Assembly: GCA_001650895.1 (NCBI GenBank)
Contig: LXYH01000023.1
Coordinates: 248,001-312,000 of the forward strand
Length of the DNA: 64,000 nucleotides
Reading direction: 5' to 3'
DNA from: Rhodobacteraceae bacterium EhC02
GTDB lineage: Bacteria; Pseudomonadota; Alphaproteobacteria; Rhodobacterales; Rhodobacteraceae
Positions within the stretch are counted from its first letter, which is position 1, and the number at the start of each line of letters is the position of its first letter. Positions 1 to 9,912 of the stretch are shown here, piece after piece. The position numbers and the translations under genes were made by a program. The notes under the pieces were generated by a model. That model saw only the letters and a list, made by a program, of their open reading frames with translations, searched no databases and had not been told where the DNA came from.

Positions 1-1226
1 TTGACCGTCTGCACGGGCAGCGCCGCATCGGCACTGCGGGGCAACACATAGGCGCGTCCGGGAAAGACGATGCCGGGGCTGCGGTCGCGCACGTAAAGCG
101 TCTGTTCGACATCGCGCAGCAAGGTCTCGCCGCTGGCGGCGGGCAGGCCCGCGCGCAACACGATCCGGTAGCGCGCCCCATGCCGCACACCGTCGACGCA
201 AAGCTGCGATTCCTCGGCCACGACGGACAGCGTTGCATCCGGAAGACCCAGGAAAGGCGTGTAATCCTGCCCTGCCTTGATCAGCGTCTCCGAGAATTGC
301 ACGCAGATGCGCGGGGCTGCGGTATCGTTGTTCACGCTGTTGCCGGTGACGCGGAAGCCGTATTTGCCCACCGCATCTTCCAGCGCTGCGGCGATATCCG
401 CGCGCGGCGCGATGGCTTGGGCCAAACGCAGGGCCGGGATCATGTCACGCCCGCGCCCGGCATTTTCCAGGCGCTCGGCCAGGACCTCCAGCGCGCTGGC
501 CTGCGCCGCGGCGTTCCCGCTGCGCAGATAGCCGTTGATCGCGGCGCTGATCGCGCGCTCTTTCACGCGTCGCTGCTGGTCATAGGCGGCGGGGTTTATC
601 CGCGCCAGCTGACGGGCATATTCCACCCACAAGTCGGACCGGTCCGTCAGGCTGGCGGCTGCGCCGATCCAATGCGCGGCATTGCCGGGATCGCCCGCAT
701 TGGCGCGCTCGAGCGCTGCTTGTAGGATCTGGTCCATGTCCAGCGCACCGGCCGGATGAAGAAAGCCGATCTCCTGCGCAAAGGCGCGTGCGCGCTGCAG
801 CGTGGCGTCATCCAGGAATGCCAGATCGGCCGCGCGCGCGGCAGAGCTCTGCATCACGCCGGGATCGGTGCGCCGCAACTCGGCCGAGGTTGCCCCGACA
901 AAGGTGCTCCGCGTCGTGACCCCGGTTTTCGGAAAGCAGGCGTTCGACCGGGTGTTGAAGGTGAATGCCTGGCACGCCGGATCGGCCAGGCAAATCGTGC
1001 GGCATGCGTCCAGCGTGGTGTCGAACTGGGGTTGAAGATCGCCACCCGGAAAATCCATGTCCTGCGTGACGATGAAGCGCGCGTCGGGCAGAAGGCCCTG
1101 TTCCCGGCCTTGCGCCTGGGCCTGGGGCGTCATGGCCGCCAACAGGACGGATAGACCCAAGGCGAGGCAGAGCCCAGGGAAACGGCCGAAACCGGTGCTG
1201 CGAGACAAGGCTGTCATGCGTTGCAT
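1..1226 (-). CDS. Alpha-2-macroglobulin family protein, N-terminal part (cut by window edge)
   Basis: About 408 codons of the N-terminal end are present; the rest lies beyond base 1. The ATG at 1226 has a strong AGGAGG (1234-1239) seven bases upstream. Residues 1-38 form a signal peptide with a hydrophobic stretch ending near AQA. A PAN/apple-like segment follows at about residues 50-105, with FPGGDLQ, FDTTLDACRTICLAD, then CQAFTFNTRSNACFPK, giving paired cysteines. An alpha-helical stretch and the start of a beta-rich macroglobulin region come next. This layout is typical of the large (about 1800 aa) bacterial alpha-2-macroglobulins, envelope protease traps usually encoded beside penicillin-binding protein 1C. 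The thioester region and partner gene are outside the window, so the call rests on the N-terminal architecture. Confidence 0.75.
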   Translation of the reverse strand, partial: MQRMTALSRSTGFGRFPGLCLALGLSVLLAAMTPQAQAQGREQGLLPDARFIVTQDMDFPGGDLQPQFDTTLDACRTICLADPACQAFTFNTRSNACFPKTGVTTRSTFVGATSAELRRTDPGVMQSSAARAADLAFLDDATLQRARAFAQEIGFLHPAGALDMDQILQAALERANAGDPGNAAHWIGAAASLTDRSDLWVEYARQLARINPAAYDQQRRVKERAISAAINGYLRSGNAAAQASALEVLAERLENAGRGRDMIPALRLAQAIAPRADIAAALEDAVGKYGFRVTGNSVNNDTAAPRICVQFSETLIKAGQDYTPFLGLPDATLSVVAEESQLCVDGVRHGARYRIVLRAGLPAASGETLLRDVEQTLYVRDRSPGIVFPGRAYVLPRSADAALPVQTV

Positions 1227-1383
1227 GGGCGATCCTCCTCTTTTGCGGCATGGTGCATGGCGCGGGGGCATGGCGCAAGGATTCCTGCGCAGGGCATGGT
1301 TTGCGTTTACCGGGAATTCACCCCGTTGCGGGATGGTGCCGTGATGATCCAGGCTGTTGCCTCTGCATACGGAAAGACCAGGA

Positions 1384-3639
1384 ATGAGCCTTGCCAACAA
1401 ACTGGCTGAAGAACGGCGTGCCCGGCTTGCCGCAGAGCGCATGCTTGAACTGAAGCAGGCCGAACTTTTTGCCGCAAATCGCAAACTGGGTCGCCATGCG
1501 CAGGCCCTGTCGGAAGAAATCCATGAAACCCGTGCACGGGTGCAGACCGTGCAGGATGAAAACCGGCGCGTGAAGTCGGATCTGTCCGTGGCACATCAGA
1601 AGATCGAGATCGCGGAGCGTCGCCTGTGGCATTCGATCGAAACGATCCAGGACGGGTTTGCCTTTTTCGACCTCGACAATCGCATGATTGCTGCGAACCG
1701 GGCCTATCTGTCGGTCTTCGAGGACCTGGAGGAAGTGGGGCCGGGCGTGACCTATCCGCGTATCCTGCAACTTCTGACCGAAGAGGGGATCGTCAATATC
1801 GGCACGCAGGCCCCGGCCGAATGGCGCGCCATGATGCAGGCACGATGGGAATCGCCCGCGCCGGAACCCACGGTGATCCGTCTGTGGAACAACGAATACA
1901 TCAAGCTGATCGACCAGCGTGGCAAGGGGGGCGATGTTGTCAGCCTGGCGCTGAACATCACCGAAACCGTCCGCTATCAGAAGGATCTGCGCCGCGCCCG
2001 CGAAAAGGCCGAAGCCGCCAATAGGGCGAAATCCGCCTTTCTGGCCAACATGAGCCATGAGATACGCACGCCGATGAATGGTGTCGTCGGCATGGCGGAC
2101 CTGCTGGGCGAGACGCGGCTGACCGAAGAACAGCGGCTTTACGTCAACACCATCAAGACCTCGGGCGAGGCGCTGCTTGTCATCATCAATGACGTTCTCG
2201 ATTATTCCAAGATCGAAGCGGAACGACTGACCCTGCATCCGGAACCATTCGATCTGGAACGCGCCATTCACGAGGTCATCATGCTGCTGCAACCGGCAGC
2301 GCGCCAGAAGGGGTTGGAGCTTCTGGTCGACTATGACCTCTTCATGCCCACCATCTTCACGGGCGATCCCGGTCGCATTCGTCAGGTCCTGACCAATCTC
2401 ATCGGCAACGCGGTAAAGTTCACCCTGTCAGGCCATGTGCTGGTCCGCGTCGTGGGGATGCAGGCCGAGGGCAGCGATACCGGACAGGTACATGTCCTGA
2501 TCGAGGATACGGGGATCGGTATATCGGCCGACAAGATCGAACATGTCTTCGGCGAGTTCAACCAGGTCGAGGACGAGCGGAACCGCCGGTTCGAAGGGAC
2601 TGGGCTTGGCCTTGCGATCTCGCAAAGTCTGATCGGGCTGATGGGCGGCAAGATATGGGTGGATTCGCAGGTGGGGCGCGGCAGCGTCTTCGGTTTCCGC
2701 CTGGATCTGCCGGTGGTCGACAGCCTGCAAGGCGATCCGGCGACGGAACCTGTTGCGCCGGGGCGTGGCGTGGCGCGTGCGCTTGTCGTCGATCCGCTCG
2801 AGGTGAACCGCAGTGTGCTGACGCGTCAGATGCAGGCCTTGGGAGTTGCCGTTGTCGCCTGTTCCAGCGGCCAGGAGGCGTTGGACCTTCTGCCTGGCGG
2901 TTTCGATCTGATCCTGACAGAGCACAGCATGCCCGACATGGACGGGCTGGAACTGGCCGATGCCATACGTGACGCGGGCCATGCTGCGCCGATCCTTCTG
3001 TTCACCTCCAACGCGGGCTTTGCCGAACAGGATCCGGCGCATGTGCTGCTGCATGCCATCCTGCAAAAACCCGTGCCGCGCCGGCAGCTTTTCGCGGCGC
3101 TGGGCAACTTGCCCCTGCAACCTGCCGATACCGTCCCAGTGTCCGGGGTCGAGCCGGCTTCCGCCGCGGTGACAGTTGATCATGTCGGGCCGGATCATGA
3201 CCTTCCGGGGCGCTTGATGCGGGTGCTTGCCGCGGAAGACAACCGGACGAACCAGTTGGTCCTGTCGCGCATGCTTCAACATCTGCAGATCGACCTGCGC
3301 TTTGCCGCTAACGGCAAGGAGGCGGTCGAGGCTTTTGCCGCCTTCAAGCCGGATCTCGTCTTCATGGATATCTCCATGCCTGAAATGGACGGCAAGGAAG
3401 CAACATCGCGACTGCGCGCCGGGGAAGAGGCAAGGGGCGCACCGCGCGTTCCCATCATCGCGATGACGGCCCATGCCATGGAAGGCGACCGCGAGGCGAT
3501 CCTTGCCGCAGGTCTGGACGACTACCTGTCAAAGCCGCTGCGCAAGGCCGATCTGTTGGCGCGCATCCTGGCGCATTGCCCGCAAGGGGCTATCCCGCCC
3601 CAGACCATGCTGGAAGATGTCGCGGGACTTTCGGCGTGA
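1384..3639 (+). CDS. Hybrid sensor histidine kinase with PAS, HisKA, HATPase and two receiver domains
   Basis: This 751-residue protein has no membrane segment, so it is probably cytoplasmic. In order: an N-terminal coiled coil (about 1-80), a PAS-like domain (about 83-195, with [20 protein letters not shown]), HisKA with phospho-acceptor His225 in [10 protein letters not shown], then a HATPase with NAVKFT, DTGIGI and GTGLGLAI. Two receiver domains end the protein. The first (about 465-575) looks inactive: the acceptor position is Glu513 ([11 protein letters not shown]) and the acidic pair is reduced to VVDP. The second (about 612-735) is intact, with AEDN, Asp662 in [15 protein letters not shown] and SKP. 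No Hpt domain is present, so a separate phosphotransfer partner is likely. I chose ATG 1384; an in-frame TTG at 1357 would add nine residues. Confidence 0.9.
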   Translation: MSLANKLAEERRARLAAERMLELKQAELFAANRKLGRHAQALSEEIHETRARVQTVQDENRRVKSDLSVAHQKIEIAERRLWHSIETIQDGFAFFDLDNRMIAANRAYLSVFEDLEEVGPGVTYPRILQLLTEEGIVNIGTQAPAEWRAMMQARWESPAPEPTVIRLWNNEYIKLIDQRGKGGDVVSLALNITETVRYQKDLRRAREKAEAANRAKSAFLANMSHEIRTPMNGVVGMADLLGETRLTEEQRLYVNTIKTSGEALLVIINDVLDYSKIEAERLTLHPEPFDLERAIHEVIMLLQPAARQKGLELLVDYDLFMPTIFTGDPGRIRQVLTNLIGNAVKFTLSGHVLVRVVGMQAEGSDTGQVHVLIEDTGIGISADKIEHVFGEFNQVEDERNRRFEGTGLGLAISQSLIGLMGGKIWVDSQVGRGSVFGFRLDLPVVDSLQGDPATEPVAPGRGVARALVVDPLEVNRSVLTRQMQALGVAVVACSSGQEALDLLPGGFDLILTEHSMPDMDGLELADAIRDAGHAAPILLFTSNAGFAEQDPAHVLLHAILQKPVPRRQLFAALGNLPLQPADTVPVSGVEPASAAVTVDHVGPDHDLPGRLMRVLAAEDNRTNQLVLSRMLQHLQIDLRFAANGKEAVEAFAAFKPDLVFMDISMPEMDGKEATSRLRAGEEARGAPRVPIIAMTAHAMEGDREAILAAGLDDYLSKPLRKADLLARILAHCPQGAIPPQTMLEDVAGLSA

Positions 3640-3648
3640 TTGCGTTGC

Positions 3649-4425
3649 TCAGGCGGCTTTTTCCGCCGCGACCGCGTCGCGCAGGAATACCCAGCGGTCA
3701 CCCTCGCTCAGGTCCGGGCGATAGGCATAGCCGCCGGTGTCAAAATCCTGTAGGCCGTCCGGGTTGGTCAGGCGGCGCTGGATGATGAAGCGCGCCATCG
3801 CGCCGCGCGCCTTCTTGGCGTAGAAGCTGACGATCTTGGCCTCGCCGTTCTTTTCCTCAAGAAACACGGGCGTGATGACCCGCAGCTTCAGTGCGGACAG
3901 GTCCACCGCGCCGAAATATTCCTGGCTGGCGCAATTCACCAATGTGTCGGTGCCCAGCACATCGGCCTGCGCATTCAGCGCCTTTGCGATCCGGTCGCCC
4001 CAGTAATCATAAAGCGAACCGCCCCGCGCCGTTTTCAGGCGGCTGCCCATCTCCAGCCGGTAGGGCTGGATCGCGTCCAGCGGGCGCAGCACACCGTAAA
4101 GACCCGACAGGATGCGCAAGTGATCCTGGGCAAAGGCCATTTCATCCGCGTCCAGCGATCCGGCCTCGAGCCCCTGGTAGGTATCGCCGGCAAAGGCCAG
4201 GGCCGCGGGCTTTTCCTCCATTGTGCCGAAATCGCGGAACCTTTCGGCATTCAGCCGTGCAAGGCTTTCGCTGATCCCCATCAGCTTTTGCAGATCCTTG
4301 ATGGTCAGATCGCGCGCCACTGTCGCCAGGCTTTCCGCGTCCTTCGCGAAATCGGGCCGTGTCGGGGTCAGGTCCGCAACCTCGGTCATGTCCAGCTTCT
4401 TGGCGGGCGAGACGGTGATCAGCAT
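3649..4425 (-). CDS. yaaA: Peroxide stress protein YaaA (UPF0246)
   Basis: A 258-residue protein starting MLITVSPAKKLDM, the family hallmark, followed by PTRPDF, the GVLRPLDAIQPYRLEMG block and a C-terminal KARGAMARFII motif. The length matches the family (about 255 aa). In E. coli YaaA lowers intracellular free iron and protects DNA and protein during peroxide stress. The gene converges on the histidine kinase with only nine bases between stop codons, and lies 33 bases downstream of recQ on the same strand, so both could be on one transcript. Start supported by GGGGAAA upstream. Confidence 0.93.
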   Translation of the reverse strand: MLITVSPAKKLDMTEVADLTPTRPDFAKDAESLATVARDLTIKDLQKLMGISESLARLNAERFRDFGTMEEKPAALAFAGDTYQGLEAGSLDADEMAFAQDHLRILSGLYGVLRPLDAIQPYRLEMGSRLKTARGGSLYDYWGDRIAKALNAQADVLGTDTLVNCASQEYFGAVDLSALKLRVITPVFLEEKNGEAKIVSFYAKKARGAMARFIIQRRLTNPDGLQDFDTGGYAYRPDLSEGDRWVFLRDAVAAEKAA

Positions 4426-4458
4426 GGATTTCCCCTTTTCAGCAGCTTTGGGCGTGAT

Positions 4459-6498
4459 CTAGCCCGCATCACGCAGCACGTCCAGAAAGGCAGGGCCGAA
4501 ACGTTCCGCGCGCTTGTCGCCCAGCAGCCTTTCCATTTCGCGCGCATCGCGCGGGCGCAGTTGCGCGACCTTGGCCAGCAAGGCGGCAGAGCAACTCAGC
4601 GGTTTGTTCACCCCGTCGCTGCCGCGCGCCAGATCGGCCTGCGCGGCCAGCAGGCGGTCGTAAACCGAAGCCTCGGTCCGCCCGGCAATCTTGCGGCGGG
4701 CAGGGTGCATCTGCTCGACCGATCCGGTGATCACCTCCAGGAAGGTCGCGCCATAGCTTTCCAGCTTCTTGGCACCCACGCCGCCGATCCGCGCCATCGC
4801 ATCCATCGTGGCGGGCCGGGTTTCGGCCATTTCGATCAGGGTCTTGTCGGTAAAGATCACATAGGCCGGCACGCGCGCAGCCTCGGCCAGTGCGCGGCGC
4901 TTGGCCTTGAGCGCGGACAGAAGCGGCGCGTCCTCGTCCGAGACAAGCGTTTTCACCGCCGGGCGGCGATCGGGCCTGGCCACGGAATCGCTGCGAAGGG
5001 TAATCGACGCCTCATCCCGCAGGATCGGCCGGGCGGCATCCGTCATGCGCAGCGCGCCGTGGCGTTCGGGGTCGGGGCGGATCAGGTCATGGCCCATCAT
5101 CTGCCGGAAAATCGCCTGCCACTGCGGGCGGGAATAATCCTTGCCCACGCCGAAGGTGGGAAGCGCGTCATGCCCGCGCTCGCGCACCTTGTCGGTCGTG
5201 TTGCCGGTCAGGATGTCGATCAGGTGCCCCGCGCCGAACCATTCCTCGGTCCGCAGGATCGCCGACAACGCCTTGCGCACTGCCAGCGTGCCGTCAAACA
5301 CCGCGGCAGGGCTGTCGCACAGGTCGCAGTTGCCGCAGGGCTCGGGCGTTTCGCCGAAATACCGCAGCAAGGTCTGGCGACGGCATTCCAGCGCCTCGGC
5401 CAGGCCCAGCAGGGCGTTCAACCGGGCATGATCGGCCATGCGTCGGTCGGGCGGGGCCAGACCCTCGTCGATCTGGCTGCGGCGCAGCCGGATGTCGTCG
5501 GGGCCATAAAGCGTCAGCGTTTCGGCTGGTGCACCATCGCGGCCGGCGCGGCCGATCTCCTGGTAATAGGCCTCGATCGACTTGGGCAGGTCGGCATGCG
5601 CGACCCAGCGGATGTCGGGCTTGTCGATCCCCATGCCGAAGGCGACCGTCGCTACGACGATCAGCCCGTCCTCCTGCTGGAACCGGGTTTCGGTGATGCG
5701 CCGATCCTCGGCTTCCATGCCGCCGTGATAGTGGCAGGCGCTATGCCCATCCTCGCGCAGCGCCTGGGCCAGCGTTTCGGTCTTGGCGCGGGTGCCGCAA
5801 TAGACGATGCCGGATTGCCCCTTGCGCGCGGCGGCGAAGGACAGGATCTGGCGGCGCGGATTGTCCTTGGCGGCAAAGGCAAGGTGGATATTGGGCCGGT
5901 CGAAACCGCGCAGGAATTTCTGCGGGGCCTGCCCGTCGAACAACCGCGTGACGATCTCGTCCTGGGTTTCTGCATCCGCCGTTGCGGTGAAGGCTGCCAG
6001 CGGCACATCCAGCGCGCGGCGCAATGCGCCGATGCGCAGGTAATCGGGGCGGAAATCATGGCCCCATTGGCTGACGCAATGCGCCTCGTCCACCGCGATC
6101 AGGCTGACGCCCGCGCGTTGCAGCATCCCGAAAGACGAATGTGACGCCAACCGTTCCGGCGCGATGTAAAGCAGCTTGAGGCGCTTTTCCTCCAGCGCCA
6201 GCCAGACGGCGTCGGTCTCCTCGGGCGTGTTGCCGGATGTCAGCGCGCCCGCCTCGACGCCTGCCTCGCGCAGGGCGCGGACCTGGTCGCGCATCAGCGC
6301 GATCAAGGGCGAGATCACCACGGTGACACCTTCGCGCATCAGCGCGGGCAGTTGGAAGCACAGGGATTTGCCGCCCCCGGTGGGCATGATGGCCAGCACG
6401 TTGCGCCCCTGGGCCACGGCCTCTACGATCTCGGCCTGTCCCGGACGAAAGCCGTCAAAGCCGAAGATGTCGCGCAGCAGCGGGACGGCGCTTTGCAT
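4459..6498 (-). CDS. recQ: ATP-dependent DNA helicase RecQ
   Basis: A 679-residue superfamily 2 helicase. Walker A is TGGGKS at 40-45, and DEAH at 138-141 lies in AVDEAHCVSQWGHDFRPDY. Helicase motifs follow (STRTR-type region IVYCGTRAKTE, then VATVAFGMGIDKPDIRWVAH and QEIGRAGRDG). The zinc-binding part of the RQC domain appears as CRRQ...PCGNCDLCD. A C-terminal HRDC domain begins near PAYVIFTDKTLIEMA. RecQ unwinds DNA 3' to 5' in recombinational repair and replication restart. I set the start at ATG 6498 because AGGGGGT lies just upstream and the protein then begins directly before the helicase Q-motif region (FGFDGFRPGQ); a longer frame would add 23 unrelated residues. Confidence 0.96.
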   Translation of the reverse strand: MQSAVPLLRDIFGFDGFRPGQAEIVEAVAQGRNVLAIMPTGGGKSLCFQLPALMREGVTVVISPLIALMRDQVRALREAGVEAGALTSGNTPEETDAVWLALEEKRLKLLYIAPERLASHSSFGMLQRAGVSLIAVDEAHCVSQWGHDFRPDYLRIGALRRALDVPLAAFTATADAETQDEIVTRLFDGQAPQKFLRGFDRPNIHLAFAAKDNPRRQILSFAAARKGQSGIVYCGTRAKTETLAQALREDGHSACHYHGGMEAEDRRITETRFQQEDGLIVVATVAFGMGIDKPDIRWVAHADLPKSIEAYYQEIGRAGRDGAPAETLTLYGPDDIRLRRSQIDEGLAPPDRRMADHARLNALLGLAEALECRRQTLLRYFGETPEPCGNCDLCDSPAAVFDGTLAVRKALSAILRTEEWFGAGHLIDILTGNTTDKVRERGHDALPTFGVGKDYSRPQWQAIFRQMMGHDLIRPDPERHGALRMTDAARPILRDEASITLRSDSVARPDRRPAVKTLVSDEDAPLLSALKAKRRALAEAARVPAYVIFTDKTLIEMAETRPATMDAMARIGGVGAKKLESYGATFLEVITGSVEQMHPARRKIAGRTEASVYDRLLAAQADLARGSDGVNKPLSCSAALLAKVAQLRPRDAREMERLLGDKRAERFGPAFLDVLRDAG

Positions 6499-6603
6499 GG
6501 GACCCCCTGTCGGTCTGTCTATATCTGCTCTTTCCCGACTAATCCCACACCATGGGTTGTTGGGCAAGAGGGGGATAGACGCCTCAGGGGTGGAAAGAGG
6601 TGC

Positions 6604-6888
6604 TTAGCCCAGCAGGATGGCAGGCAGAATGAAATCGCGCAGCGAAATGACCGCGATGAAGGCCACAAGCGGTGCCAGATCCAGCGGGCTTGTGTCGGGC
6701 AGCACGCGGCGGATCGGGGTATAGATCGGTTCCAGCACACGGTTCAGTCCGGTCCAGAGCTGATAGACGAATTGCTGGTTCAGGTTCAGCACCTGGAAGT
6801 TGATCAGCCAGCTCATGATGATGTGGGCCAGCATGATGAAGAAGACCACATCAAGGATGAGGGCAAGGGTCTGGTAAAGCGCAATCAT
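6604..6888 (-). CDS. YggT family integral membrane protein
   Basis: A 94-residue protein with hydrophobic segments at about 7-27 (LALILDVVFFIMLAHIIMSW) and 66-90 (LDLAPLVAFIAVISLRDFIL). Between them is the family signature INFQVLNLNQQFVYQLWTG...RVLEPIYTPIRRVLPDTSPLDLAP. YggT proteins are small inner-membrane proteins linked in E. coli to osmotic-shock resistance and often sit near cell-division genes. I used the internal ATG at 6888 because the family starts just before the first membrane segment; an upstream ATG would add 24 non-homologous residues. It is divergent from the thioesterase gene. Confidence 0.88.
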   Translation of the reverse strand: MIALYQTLALILDVVFFIMLAHIIMSWLINFQVLNLNQQFVYQLWTGLNRVLEPIYTPIRRVLPDTSPLDLAPLVAFIAVISLRDFILPAILLG

Positions 6889-7030
6889 TCGGTCGGGTCC
6901 TTGGTTTGGGCTGACCCACAGGTAAGCGCGTCGCGCCTTGGTGGCAAGGTCTGGCGCCATCCTGCCCCCACGTTCGGCTTGACGCGACGCCCCCGCTCCT
7001 CAAGTAACGGATCGCAATCAAGAGGCCGCC

Positions 7031-7582
7031 ATGTATCCTGTCATACGCCTTGTCGCCGAATTCATCCGCTTTCGCCGCGCGCCCGCGCTGCCGCTGACCG
7101 GCACCCATGTCTCGCGTCACATGTGCCTGCCCTGGGACATCGATCTGTGGATGGAGCTGAACAACGGCCGCACCTTGACGCTTTATGATCTTGGGCGGTT
7201 GCCGCTGGCCAAGCGGGCGGGCCTGATCGGCGCGATGAAGCGCAATGGCTGGGGCCTGACCATGGCAGGGGCCATCGTGCGGTATCGGCGTCGCATCCGC
7301 ATGTTCGAAGTGGTCGAGATGCGGTCCCGCGCCCTGTGCTGGGATGCGCGTTTCATCTATCTCGAGCAGTCGATGTGGAAGGCCGATGGCGAATGCGCCA
7401 ATCACATCGTCTATCGCGCGGCCCTGACGGACCGGAACGGGATCGTCGCGCCCGGACAGGCCGCGCGCGCCATTACGGGGGACGCGGCATCGCCGCCGAT
7501 GCCCGAGTGGATCGCGGCCTGGGTGGCAGCCGAGGACCTGCGCCCCTGGCCACCCATGCAGGATCTTCCTGCCAAAGGATGA
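7031..7582 (+). CDS. Acyl-CoA thioesterase-like hotdog-fold protein
   Basis: A 183-residue protein of the thioesterase-like (4HBT_2) group. The motif DIDLWMELNNGRTLTLYDLGR occupies the place of the hotdog active-site stretch (D-x-x-x-H-x-N in classical members), and a later segment, SRALCWDARFIYLEQSMWK, fits the strand/helix core. There is no signal peptide or membrane segment. Such proteins are often found beside lipid or aromatic metabolism genes, but substrate specificity cannot be read here. ATG 7031 follows the short run AGAGGCCGCC. Confidence 0.8.
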   Translation: MYPVIRLVAEFIRFRRAPALPLTGTHVSRHMCLPWDIDLWMELNNGRTLTLYDLGRLPLAKRAGLIGAMKRNGWGLTMAGAIVRYRRRIRMFEVVEMRSRALCWDARFIYLEQSMWKADGECANHIVYRAALTDRNGIVAPGQAARAITGDAASPPMPEWIAAWVAAEDLRPWPPMQDLPAKG

Positions 7583-7673
7583 CCGCCACGGGCGAGGATT
7601 GACTTGCCACTGTCATGATTTGCTTGTCTTATCCGGCTCAATGGCCCGCCCGATGGGCCGACCGGGGGACAGC

Positions 7674-9029
7674 ATGACGGCGATTTCAATGCGGCGACGC
7701 ATCTGGGGCTGGTTTTTCTTCGACTGGGCCAGCCAGCCTTACAACACGCTTCTGATCACCTTCATCTTCGCGCCCTATGTCAAGGAACTCATGGGCGACG
7801 GCACCGCCGCGCAATCGGCATGGGGGTTCGGCATCGGTGCCGCGGGTTTCGTGATCGCGGTTCTGGCACCATTCCTTGGCGCGCTGGCCGACACATCGGG
7901 TAACCGGATGCGCTATATCTGGCTTTTCTCGGTCATGTATGTCATCGGCGCCTTCGGGCTGTGGTGGGCCGCACCGGATGATTTCAACCTTGTGCTGACG
8001 CTGATCTTCTTCGCCATCGGCATGATCGGGATGGAGTTCGCGACGATCTTCACCAACTCGATGCTGCCCGACCTTGGCCCGCGCGATCAGATCGGGCGCA
8101 TTTCGGGCAATGGCTGGGCCTTCGGCTATCTGGGCGGGATGGTCACGCTGATCATCATGCTGGCGCTGCTGGCGGAAAGCGCCACGACCGGCAAGACCTT
8201 CATCGGGATCGATCCGATCCTGGGCCTTGATGCCAGCCAGCGTGAGGGCACCCGCGCCGTGGGTCCGTTGACCGCGATCTGGTACATCGTCTTCATGATC
8301 CCCTTCTTCCTGTGGGTGCGCGATCCCAAGCCGGTGCGCGCAGCCCCTGGCGCGGTGGCCCGCGCCCTGCGCGAGGTGGTCGGCACCGTGCGCGCGCTGC
8401 CGCAGTCGCCTTCGCTTTTTGCCTATCTGGCCTCGTCCATGTTCTACCGCGATGCGCTGAACGGGATGTATGTCTTCGGCGGCATCTATGCGGCGGGCGT
8501 TCTGGAATGGTCGGTGGTGGATACCGGCGTCTTCGGGATCGTCGCAATCATCTCGGGCACCGTCTTCGCCTGGATCGGCGGCAAGGCGGATGACCGTTTC
8601 GGTCCGATGCGCGTGATCCGCGCCTGCATCCTGGTGCTGACCTTCGTGGCCATTTCCATCGTCTTCGTCTCGCGCGACAGCGTCTACGGCATGCCGGTCG
8701 ATGCGGCCTCGAAGTTGCCTGACATCACCTTCTATATCCTTGGCGCGCTGATCGGCGCGGCGGGTGGCGTGATCCAGGCGGCCAGCCGCACCATGATGGT
8801 CCGCCAGGCCAATCCCGACCGCATGACCGAAGCCTTCGGCCTCTATGCGCTGGCGGGCAAGGCCACGTCGTTTATTGCACCTCTGTCCATCGGCATCATG
8901 ACGGCGGTCACGCAAAGCCAGCAGTTGGGCGTAACCCCGCTGATCGTGCTTTTCCTTCTGGGCCTGTTCTTGCTAGGCTGGGTCAAACCGGATGGAGATG
9001 GAAAGGCATGGGCCGCGCGCGCTACCTGA
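7674..9029 (+). CDS. MFS transporter, UMF1/Atg22-like
   Basis: A 451-residue polytopic membrane protein with about 12 hydrophobic segments. The N-terminal signature WGWFFFDWASQPYNTLLITFIFAPYV is characteristic of the UMF1 (unknown major facilitator 1, Atg22-like) group. It also has the cytoplasmic loop LADTSGNRMRY between helices 2 and 3, the equivalent of MFS motif A. In yeast Atg22 exports amino acids from the vacuole; bacterial substrates are unknown. I used ATG 7674, preceded by GGGGGAC; an upstream in-frame ATG would add 25 residues unlike the family. The 3' end overlaps mepA by 22 bases, suggesting co-transcription. Confidence 0.88.
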   Translation: MTAISMRRRIWGWFFFDWASQPYNTLLITFIFAPYVKELMGDGTAAQSAWGFGIGAAGFVIAVLAPFLGALADTSGNRMRYIWLFSVMYVIGAFGLWWAAPDDFNLVLTLIFFAIGMIGMEFATIFTNSMLPDLGPRDQIGRISGNGWAFGYLGGMVTLIIMLALLAESATTGKTFIGIDPILGLDASQREGTRAVGPLTAIWYIVFMIPFFLWVRDPKPVRAAPGAVARALREVVGTVRALPQSPSLFAYLASSMFYRDALNGMYVFGGIYAAGVLEWSVVDTGVFGIVAIISGTVFAWIGGKADDRFGPMRVIRACILVLTFVAISIVFVSRDSVYGMPVDAASKLPDITFYILGALIGAAGGVIQAASRTMMVRQANPDRMTEAFGLYALAGKATSFIAPLSIGIMTAVTQSQQLGVTPLIVLFLLGLFLLGWVKPDGDGKAWAARAT

Positions 9030-9889
9030 CACTGACGATTGCCCTTTTTCTGAGTATGGCGCTGGCGGATGCAGCAGGCGCACAGGCGGCCAAGCAACTC
9101 TTCGGAGCGCAACGCACCCCCGCCGCCGCGCAGCCCGCGCCATTTGGCGGCTATGCCAAGGGCTGCATCGCGGGCGCCGTCGAATTGCCGGAAACCGGGT
9201 CCACATGGCAGGCCATGCGCCTGTCGCGCAACCGCAACTGGGGCCATCCCGACACCATTGCCTTTCTCAAGGATCTGTCGGCGCAGGCCGCGCGCCAGCC
9301 CGGCTGGAGCGGCCTTTATATCGGCGACATCAGCCAGCCGCGCGGTGGTCCGATGCTGACCGGGCATGCCAGCCACCAGATCGGGCTGGATGCCGATATC
9401 TGGATGTTGCCGCCCCAGCGCCTCAACCTGTCCCGCAACGAGCGCGAGAATATCTCGTCGATCTCGCTGCGCCGGGCGGAAGGGGCCTATGTCAATTCCA
9501 GCTGGACCCGCCAGCATCACGAGGTCATCAAGGCCGCGGCATCCGATCCACGCGTGGCGCGGATCTTTGTCTTTCCGGGCGCCAAGGTGCAGATGTGCAA
9601 GGACGAACGCGGCGATCGTGCCTATCTGCGCAAGATCCGGCCATGGTATGGGCATCACTACCATTTCCATGTGCGCCTGAACTGCCCGCGCGGTGCGCGC
9701 GGCTGTCTGGATCAGGACATGCCGCCACCCGGTGACGGCTGTGACGAGGCGCAGGGATGGGTCAACAACATCCTCAACCCGCCGCCGCCCAAGCCACGTG
9801 ATCCGAACGCACCCAAACCCAAGCCGCGCCGTGATCTGACCCTGGCCGATCTGCCCGATCAATGCGCTGCCGTGTTGCGCGCGCGCTAA
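9008..9889 (+). CDS. mepA: Penicillin-insensitive murein endopeptidase MepA
   Basis: A 293-residue secreted protein with a signal peptide (residues 1-25, [19 protein letters not shown]). It carries the zinc ligands of the LAS metallopeptidase family: [13 protein letters not shown] (H-x6-D) and a later [10 protein letters not shown]. Paired cysteines ([27 protein letters not shown]) fit disulphides in the periplasm. MepA cleaves D-alanyl-meso-diaminopimelic acid cross-links in peptidoglycan. The C-terminal tail is rich in proline and lysine. It overlaps the 3' end of the upstream MFS gene, and the following gene starts close to its stop. Confidence 0.94.
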   Translation: MGRARYLTLTIALFLSMALADAAGAQAAKQLFGAQRTPAAAQPAPFGGYAKGCIAGAVELPETGSTWQAMRLSRNRNWGHPDTIAFLKDLSAQAARQPGWSGLYIGDISQPRGGPMLTGHASHQIGLDADIWMLPPQRLNLSRNERENISSISLRRAEGAYVNSSWTRQHHEVIKAAASDPRVARIFVFPGAKVQMCKDERGDRAYLRKIRPWYGHHYHFHVRLNCPRGARGCLDQDMPPPGDGCDEAQGWVNNILNPPPPKPRDPNAPKPKPRRDLTLADLPDQCAAVLRAR

Positions 9890-9912
9890 GACACGTAGCC
9901 CAGGACTTGCGC

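Noticed and set aside
4120-6144. A 674-codon open frame antisense to recQ
   Set aside because: It has the Arg/Gly/Ala-rich shadow composition of GC-rich antisense frames, with no domain, while recQ on the other strand is certain.
7686-8915. A 409-codon antisense frame over the UMF1-type transporter
   Set aside because: Low-complexity Arg/Asp/His composition and no ribosome site; mirrors the hydrophobic coding of the transporter.
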